Source of the DNA: Glaciecola sp047250385
Lineage (GTDB): Bacteria > Pseudomonadota > Gammaproteobacteria > Enterobacterales > Alteromonadaceae
Direction: 5' to 3'
NCBI RefSeq assembly: GCF_047250385.1
Contig: NZ_JBLBVM010000055.1
Location: forward strand, 186,001 to 250,000
Length of the DNA: 64,000 bases
The translations under genes and the position numbers were made by a program. The notes under the pieces were generated by a model. That model was not told the DNA's origin, ran no database searches, and saw only the letters and a program-made list of their open reading frames with translations. Shown here in pieces: positions 59,135 through 64,000 of this stretch. How positions within the stretch are numbered: the stretch's first letter is position 1; every line of letters begins with the position of its first letter.

Positions 59135-60301
59135 ATGAATTTTGAATATATAGATACGCCTGAAGCCTTAGCTGATTATTGCGAACGCATAGCTGGGGCT
59201 GACGCTTTGGCGATCGATACGGAGTTTGTTCGTACTCGCACCTTAGTGCCGCAGCTTGGCTTGATTCAAGTATACGATGGTGAACATCTTGGGCTAATTG
59301 ATCCTGTCGTCCTAAGTGATTTAAGTCCTTTTAACGACATTTTAATCGACCCCAACATTGTCAAGGTTCTGCATTCTTGTTCAGAAGATTTAGACGCCTT
59401 GTGGTTCAATCTGAAGGTAATACCAACGCCTTTGTATGATTCACAATTCGCTGCAAATTTACTCGATATGGGGCAAACACTAGGTTATGCGAATCTGGTA
59501 GAAAAAATGCTGGATATTCATGTGGATAAAGGGGAATCGAGAACAGATTGGATTTCTCGCCCATTATCTGCAGAACAGCTTAAATATGCCGCCGCTGATG
59601 TATACTATCTGCTACCTGTTTATCGCGAACTCGCAAAGCAGGTGGAGGATATTGGCCAAACCGACTGGGTGTTCGCTGACTCAAGCTTTTTGTCAGAAAA
59701 GAAAAGAGCTGAATTGCCAAGTGAATTGGCTTACTTGTCAATAAAGAATAATTGGAAATTAGGCGCTCAGTCCCGTCAAGCACTAAAAGAAATTGCAAGC
59801 TGGCGATTACAGCAGGCGCAACAGCGAGATATGGCAATAAACTTCGTTTTACGCGAACAAGGAATGGTTGAAGTAGCTACCAAACTACCTGAAAACAAAG
59901 CCAAACTCTTTCAGTTAGAAACCATTACGCCAAAAGAAGCGCGAATACATACAGATATATTGTTAGATCTTGTTAACAATGCACTTAATACTCCTCCTGA
60001 AAAATGTCCTCCTAGGATACAACGATTAACTGATTTCAATGACTACAAAAAAGCCTTAACCGCATTGAAAGCGTTATGCGAAAAACTTGCTTCAAAACAC
60101 CAAACTAGAGTAGAAGTCTTAGCCTCTAAAAAGCAGTTAAACCAATGGTTGAAATGGTGTTGGTTTGAAATTGATGAATTAGACTCAATGCAACTCCAAC
60201 CTGATATTGCTAGTGGCTGGAGACGAGCGATCTTTGCAGATGAACTTGCGGTGATGTTTAAGCCAGAAGGTGGAGAATTCAATGCTTTGCGCAGTTTATA
60301 A
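59135..60301 (+). CDS. rnd: Ribonuclease D
   Basis: RNase D is a 3'-5' exonuclease for tRNA maturation. The 388-residue protein has the DEDDy catalytic residues in LAIDTEFVRTRTL, LHSCSEDLDALW and YAAADVYYLLPVY, then two HRDC domains (WRLQQAQQRDMAINFVLREQ is part of the first). It follows fadD with no gap, as in E. coli, and overlaps the ycgL start. Confidence 0.96.
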   Translation: MNFEYIDTPEALADYCERIAGADALAIDTEFVRTRTLVPQLGLIQVYDGEHLGLIDPVVLSDLSPFNDILIDPNIVKVLHSCSEDLDALWFNLKVIPTPLYDSQFAANLLDMGQTLGYANLVEKMLDIHVDKGESRTDWISRPLSAEQLKYAAADVYYLLPVYRELAKQVEDIGQTDWVFADSSFLSEKKRAELPSELAYLSIKNNWKLGAQSRQALKEIASWRLQQAQQRDMAINFVLREQGMVEVATKLPENKAKLFQLETITPKEARIHTDILLDLVNNALNTPPEKCPPRIQRLTDFNDYKKALTALKALCEKLASKHQTRVEVLASKKQLNQWLKWCWFEIDELDSMQLQPDIASGWRRAIFADELAVMFKPEGGEFNALRSL

Positions 60302-60578
60302 GTCACGGAAAAAGGCTGATACGTATTTGTACGTCAACAAAAGGGACGACTTTTCACGTGTGCCTAAGGCACTTCTCGACACCTTCGGTCCTCCTCAATT
60401 TGTTATGCTCGTACCGTTAAATAAACCACGCAATATTGGGAATATTGGCATTGCAAAGCTGAATGAGAGCCTAAAAGAAAAAGGCTTTTATTTACAACTG
60501 CCTCCAAGCGAAGAAAGTCTGTTAAGCCAGCACCGCCGCTCACAAGGCTTAAGCGCGCAACCGGATAAAAAATTCTAA
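60282..60578 (+). CDS. ycgL: YcgL-domain protein
   Basis: A 98-residue protein of the YcgL family, of unknown role. It reads MLCAVYKSRKKADTYLYVNK followed by RDDFSRVPKALL and FYLQLPPSEESLL, close to E. coli YcgL. GGTGGAG precedes the ATG at 60282; a reading four codons longer is not needed. It overlaps the end of rnd by 20 bases and so is probably translated from the fadD-rnd message. Confidence 0.9.
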   Translation: MLCAVYKSRKKADTYLYVNKRDDFSRVPKALLDTFGPPQFVMLVPLNKPRNIGNIGIAKLNESLKEKGFYLQLPPSEESLLSQHRRSQGLSAQPDKKF

Positions 60579-60589
60579 AAGGGCTTACT

Positions 60590-61693
60590 ATGTTGTTATT
60601 TATTCGAAATCTTAATTGTACTTTGAAGAGTCAAGGCCGAACTCAATTATTCATTACTTCAATCGCATGTTTGTTTTCTCTGGCATTTGCTAGCCAGTCC
60701 TTCGCGCAAGAAAATATCGCTACAGAGGCTACTGACAAACAGCTCAGCTCTTCTGTACAAAATGAAGCAGAGCTTAAGTTCGAAAACTATTTAACGCAGT
60801 TGCGTGCTGAAGCCGAGTTAAAAGGATTTTCAAATGAGCTATTAGACAAGGCTTTCGCGTCTATCAAACTGCGTGAGAAAGTGGTCAAGGCGGATAAAAA
60901 CCAACCAGAAACGAAGATGACACTTGATAAGTATCTAAGCACCAGAGTGCCAGATTGGAAAGTGAAACAAGCAGTAGAGAAGATGGAGCAACACGCAGAA
61001 CTGCTTGATAAAGTGGCAAAGCAGTATGGTGTGCAGAAACGATTTATAGTCGCTTTGTGGGGGAATGAGAGCAACTTTGGACGTATTCAAGGGAGTCACC
61101 CTGTTCTATCTTCGTTGGTATCTCTTGCTTTCGATGGCCGTCGAGAATCTTTATTTAAAAAACAGTTTTTTGCCGCGCTGACAATATTATCAGAAGGGCA
61201 TGTACCGATTGAAGATTTTAGAGGCTCATGGGCAGGTGCTATGGGGCAAAGTCAGTTTATGCCAACATCATTCCTAAGTTACGCAGTAGACGGTAATGGT
61301 GATGGCAAAAAGGATATATGGTCTACACCAGAGGATGTATTTGCTTCAATCGCAAATTTCCTATCAAAAGAAGGGTGGAATGGTCAGCAAACTTGGGGTC
61401 GTCAAGTGAAACTAAGTGATAAATTTGATATCACGAGCCTAAACAAGTACTCGGGTCTGGCAAAAGATAGAATGCTAAGGATGCCTGCTTGGGATATTTT
61501 AGGCGTCACAAAGTTTGATGAATCACCATTGCCCACTGTTAATATTAAGGCCTCATTGATTTTACCTGATGGTATCGATGGACGTATTTACCTAGCTTAT
61601 AACAATTTTCATACCTTAATGCGTTGGAATCGTTCACTTTATTTCGGTGTTTCAGTAGGTTACTTAGCTGATAGGATCCGCAAGGGGAGCTAG
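60590..61693 (+). CDS. Membrane-exported lytic murein transglycosylase (MltB type)
   Basis: A 367-residue periplasmic enzyme that cuts peptidoglycan glycan strands. The signal peptide ends SFAQ near residue 40. The SLT_2 domain has the catalytic Glu160 (VALWGNESNFG), SLVSLAFDGRRESLFKKQFF, and SWAGAMGQSQFMPTSFLSYA with the DGNGDGKKDIWSTPEDVFAS loop. There is no lipobox, so it is a soluble form related to MltB. It lies between ycgL and ycgM, two bases before the latter. Confidence 0.9.
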   Translation: MLLFIRNLNCTLKSQGRTQLFITSIACLFSLAFASQSFAQENIATEATDKQLSSSVQNEAELKFENYLTQLRAEAELKGFSNELLDKAFASIKLREKVVKADKNQPETKMTLDKYLSTRVPDWKVKQAVEKMEQHAELLDKVAKQYGVQKRFIVALWGNESNFGRIQGSHPVLSSLVSLAFDGRRESLFKKQFFAALTILSEGHVPIEDFRGSWAGAMGQSQFMPTSFLSYAVDGNGDGKKDIWSTPEDVFASIANFLSKEGWNGQQTWGRQVKLSDKFDITSLNKYSGLAKDRMLRMPAWDILGVTKFDESPLPTVNIKASLILPDGIDGRIYLAYNNFHTLMRWNRSLYFGVSVGYLADRIRKGS

Positions 61694-61694
61694 C

Positions 61695-62405
61695 ATGTTA
61701 GTGCTTAATGAAACTCACTCATCTACTTACCTGCATACTAGTCAAAGTGGGCATGCGATTGATTTACCCGTGGGTAAAGTTGTCTGTGTAGGTCGCAATT
61801 ATATGGACCACATTCAAGAAATGAGCAATGAGGTGAGTGATGTCCCCTTATTGTTCATGAAGCCTTCTACGGCAATTGTAGACATGCAAAAAACCTTGGA
61901 TATTCCCTGCGATCAAGGAGAGTGTCATAATGAACTTGAAATCGCATTACTGATCGGCCGTCGCTTATCGAAATCGACTGAAGACGAAGCATCTCAAGCT
62001 ATTTCAGGAATTGGTCTAGGCTTAGATCTTACGTTACGAGATGAACAGTCGAGACTAAAAGCGTCGGGGCAGCCATGGGAGCGTGCTAAATCGTTTGACG
62101 GTAGTTGCCCTTTGTCACCGTTTCTTGTTGTAGACTCTCTTAAGCACAAAACATGCTTTACATTTCAATTGATGATTAATGGGCAATTAGTCCAGAATGG
62201 CGACACAAACCTAATGCTAACGCCAATGTTAAAATTAGTATGTGAAATTTCGAAGTGTTTCACTCTGCTACCAGGAGATGTTGTTTTAACAGGCACACCA
62301 AAAGGCGTTGGGCCATTGCACGCTGGTGACTCAATTGAAGCTATATTGACAGATCACTTTTCAATTTCAACTCAAGTAAGTTGCAGTGAATCAGGTAATA
62401 AATAA
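61695..62405 (+). CDS. Fumarylacetoacetate hydrolase-family protein (YcgM)
   Basis: A 236-residue enzyme of the FAH family, which cleave or isomerise dicarbonyl compounds such as fumarylpyruvate or acylpyruvates. VCVGRNYMDHIQEM, LFMKPSTAI, the metal-binding pair NELEIALLIGRR, and GDVVLTGTPKGVGPL near the end are the family features. Its neighbours ycgL and ycgN are the same as in E. coli. The stop overlaps the ycgN start by one base. Confidence 0.9.
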   Translation: MLVLNETHSSTYLHTSQSGHAIDLPVGKVVCVGRNYMDHIQEMSNEVSDVPLLFMKPSTAIVDMQKTLDIPCDQGECHNELEIALLIGRRLSKSTEDEASQAISGIGLGLDLTLRDEQSRLKASGQPWERAKSFDGSCPLSPFLVVDSLKHKTCFTFQLMINGQLVQNGDTNLMLTPMLKLVCEISKCFTLLPGDVVLTGTPKGVGPLHAGDSIEAILTDHFSISTQVSCSESGNK

Positions 62406-62944
62406 TGAGAAAAACGCCACACACAAAAGCACTGATGGACTCTAAGTTTTGGTTAGACACAAAGCTTGAAGATATGAATAAAGAACAGTGGGAGGCTATT
62501 TGTGACGGTTGTGCGAAGTGCTGTTTGCATAAGTTCATCGACGATGATGAGGCAGGTGAAATTAGCGAATTTGAAGCTTTACCAACCGCTATTGGAAAGG
62601 AAGGTGAAGAAGTCTTTTTTACCAATATTGTATGCCAACTATTACATACAAAAAAATGTGAATGCACGCAGTACGAAAAACGAAGTGAGTTAGTCCCGCA
62701 TTGCGTCACGTTAACAAAAGACAATTTGAAAGATATCTTTTATATGCCGAGTTCCTGCAGTTATAGACGAATGCATGAAGGTCGTGGACTCGCATCTTGG
62801 CATCCTTTGTTGAATAAAGGCAAAAAAACCAAGATGCATGAATTGGGTATTTCTACCAGAGGGCGAACAGTTAACGAAAATGATGCTGATCTGCAATCCT
62901 TTGAGGACTACATCGTTACATGGCCGTTAACTGATCTTGATTAG
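62405..62944 (+). CDS. YcgN-family cysteine-cluster protein
   Basis: A 179-residue protein of the YcgN (UPF0260) family. ICDGCAKCCLHKF and later CECTQYEKRSELVPHC carry the conserved cysteine pattern of the zinc- or iron-binding CxxCxxCC group, and YMPSSCSYRRMHEGRGLASW is the family's C-terminal block. Its function is unknown. It is co-translated with ycgM and convergent with dsbB, the last four bases being shared. Confidence 0.9.
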   Translation: MRKTPHTKALMDSKFWLDTKLEDMNKEQWEAICDGCAKCCLHKFIDDDEAGEISEFEALPTAIGKEGEEVFFTNIVCQLLHTKKCECTQYEKRSELVPHCVTLTKDNLKDIFYMPSSCSYRRMHEGRGLASWHPLLNKGKKTKMHELGISTRGRTVNENDADLQSFEDYIVTWPLTDLD

Positions 62945-63483
62945 ATTTTCTTTTGTCTAATCGATTTGTTGTTTGGAAATGAAATAAATTGTAGAACAAA
63001 CATAAAGATAAATGCGGCAGTGTACATTGCAAAAATTATCTGCATCCACTCTGCCATCCCCATGCTAAGAAATTGCCAACTATTTTCATAACAATCACCA
63101 GGTGCACCAAATAGATCAGGGAACCATTTGTGCAGAGGCATGAAGCTTGGGAAGTTAGGCTCGATTGCACACGGAACTAAGAAAGAGTTTTCACCAAATA
63201 AAATCTCTTTGTGCTCTGAAGCAAGTAAATAGCCTTTCACAGAGGCTGTGCCCCATACTGCAAACCCAATTAGCCTCGTGAAAAACGTATTATTCACCAG
63301 TGGAATGAATCCCGCGATAAATATGCCAATCACAGCAGTGCGCTGATATATGCACATAATGCAGGGCTTCAGCCCTTCAATATGCTGAAAATACAGAGCA
63401 AGGCCAACTAGAATTGCTGCGGATAACAGCAAAGTCTGCCACGAAGCTCGAGTGTGTGACCATTGTTGAAGAGAATACAACAT
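62941..63483 (-). CDS. dsbB: Disulfide bond formation protein B
   Basis: DsbB reoxidises DsbA and passes electrons to quinone. The 180-residue membrane protein has four spans, the first pair of redox cysteines at 41 and 44 (PCIMCIYQR) and the second at 105 and 131 (VPCAIEP and APGDCYENSW), matching the E. coli positions nearly exactly. It lies 60 bases after nhaB on the same strand, the usual nhaB-dsbB pair. Confidence 0.96.
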   Translation of the reverse strand: MLYSLQQWSHTRASWQTLLLSAAILVGLALYFQHIEGLKPCIMCIYQRTAVIGIFIAGFIPLVNNTFFTRLIGFAVWGTASVKGYLLASEHKEILFGENSFLVPCAIEPNFPSFMPLHKWFPDLFGAPGDCYENSWQFLSMGMAEWMQIIFAMYTAAFIFMFVLQFISFPNNKSIRQKKI

Positions 63484-63543
63484 TAAACGCTTCCCATTAT
63501 TTCAATCTTATTGGCATACAATAGTTTATTTCGATTGATAAAA

Positions 63544-64000
63544 TCAATGATTTCCACTACTTCCTTTATCTAAAACTTCCGTAGCACTGTGATGTTCGAT
63601 CAAGTGTTGTTGATACAACCATTCAGTGCTTTCTAACAAACCGAAATAGACAGCCGCTAAACCAACGATGGTAAGCACTATAGTATACGGCAATGCCATA
63701 TAAACCATGCGACCGTATGATAAGCGCAGTAATGGCGCAATTGCGGACGTTAATAGGAATAGGAAAGCGGCTTGACCATTAGGTGTGGCAACACTCGGTA
63801 AGTTAGTCCCTGTGTTTATTGCTACGGCTAACATATCAAATTGGTCTCTGGTGATAGCACCTTCTTTTAGTGCTGCAGCCACTTCTGTTATATAGACTGA
63901 GCCAACAAAGACATTATCGCTGACCATTGAGAGCACGCCATTAGCCAAATAGAATAAGACAAGCTGTGTCTTACCCTCATAGCTGAGTACCCACTCTATA
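63544..64000 (-). CDS. nhaB: Sodium/proton antiporter NhaB, C-terminal part
   Basis: The frame is open to the edge of the window; the visible 151 codons are the C-terminal end of NhaB. FNGVLS-type sequence (LANGVLSMVSDNVFVGSVYI) and NTGTNLPSVATPNGQAAFLF are its hallmarks, and two further spans follow before a polar tail. NhaB exchanges sodium for protons, which together with MotY and possibly Rnf points to active sodium cycling. The start is beyond the window. Confidence 0.93.
   Translation of the reverse strand, partial: IEWVLSYEGKTQLVLFYLANGVLSMVSDNVFVGSVYITEVAAALKEGAITRDQFDMLAVAINTGTNLPSVATPNGQAAFLFLLTSAIAPLLRLSYGRMVYMALPYTIVLTIVGLAAVYFGLLESTEWLYQQHLIEHHSATEVLDKGSSGNH

Overview
The window looks like chromosomal DNA of a marine gammaproteobacterium of the Alteromonadales type (Alteromonadaceae or Colwelliaceae; the genus cannot be fixed from this). 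The evidence is moderate to low GC, a complete Rnf complex, a MotY sodium-type polar flagellar protein beside rnt, the smrB/prmB/aroC and yoaA-tsaB-slp-fadD-rnd-ycgL gene orders shared with E. coli and Vibrio, and small gaps and 4-base overlaps between genes. There is one tRNA (Asn) and no rRNA, CRISPR array, integrase or transposase.

Layout. 0.1-4.5 kb: a TonB-C-domain protein, an FMN reductase and prfB-lysS, with the prfB +1 frameshift site intact. 4.6-6.9 kb: leftward ketopantoate reductase, RluA-type pseudouridine synthase and HPt protein. 7.1-12.8 kb: M16 lipoprotein peptidase, gshA, an SLT lipoprotein and a 42-residue membrane miniprotein under a probable FNR box. 12.8-18 kb: smrB, prmB, aroC, an MFS transporter and a beta-propeller protein. 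18.1-21.9 kb: sodB, grxD, bfd (Fur box), rnt, motY, gloA.

21.9-28.9 kb is the clearest accessory segment. A 3' remnant of nth lies beside gloA, then about 6.7 kb of cargo, then an intact nth coupled to rnfE. The cargo is a 63-residue protein plus CPBP protease, a DUF4386 protein, an AraC regulator with a divergent membrane protein, an ECF sigma factor with a membrane protein, and a serine hydrolase. In Vibrio, gloA, nth and rnf are neighbours, so this block appears to have been inserted at the 3' end of nth.

28.9-35.1 kb: the rnfABCDGE-nth operon, transcribed leftward. 35.4-39.7 kb: tRNA-Asn with a near-consensus promoter, an 846-base gap holding a LexA-type operator and an inverted pair of DnaA boxes, then a MATE exporter translationally coupled to uvrB. 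39.7-52 kb: LysR regulator, queC/queE, two unknown genes, asnB, an M28 peptidase, DUF3025 and YIP1 proteins, and a NatAB-type ABC exporter. 52.3-64 kb: yoaA, tsaB, a small unknown gene, slp, an alpha/beta hydrolase, fadD, rnd, ycgL, a lytic transglycosylase, ycgM, ycgN, dsbB and the C-terminal part of nhaB.

Short degenerate tandem repeats recur across the window, in gaps (15.6, 18.0 and 52.1 kb) and inside genes (panE, tsaB, the serine hydrolase, rnfC). Most genes are ordinary housekeeping genes. The points most worth a second look are the nth remnant and its cargo, the LexA/DnaA-box leader ahead of MATE-uvrB, the FNR-box miniprotein, a 21-bp hairpin at 46.0 kb, and a possible small RNA with a TATGAGC repeat cluster between uvrB and the LysR gene.
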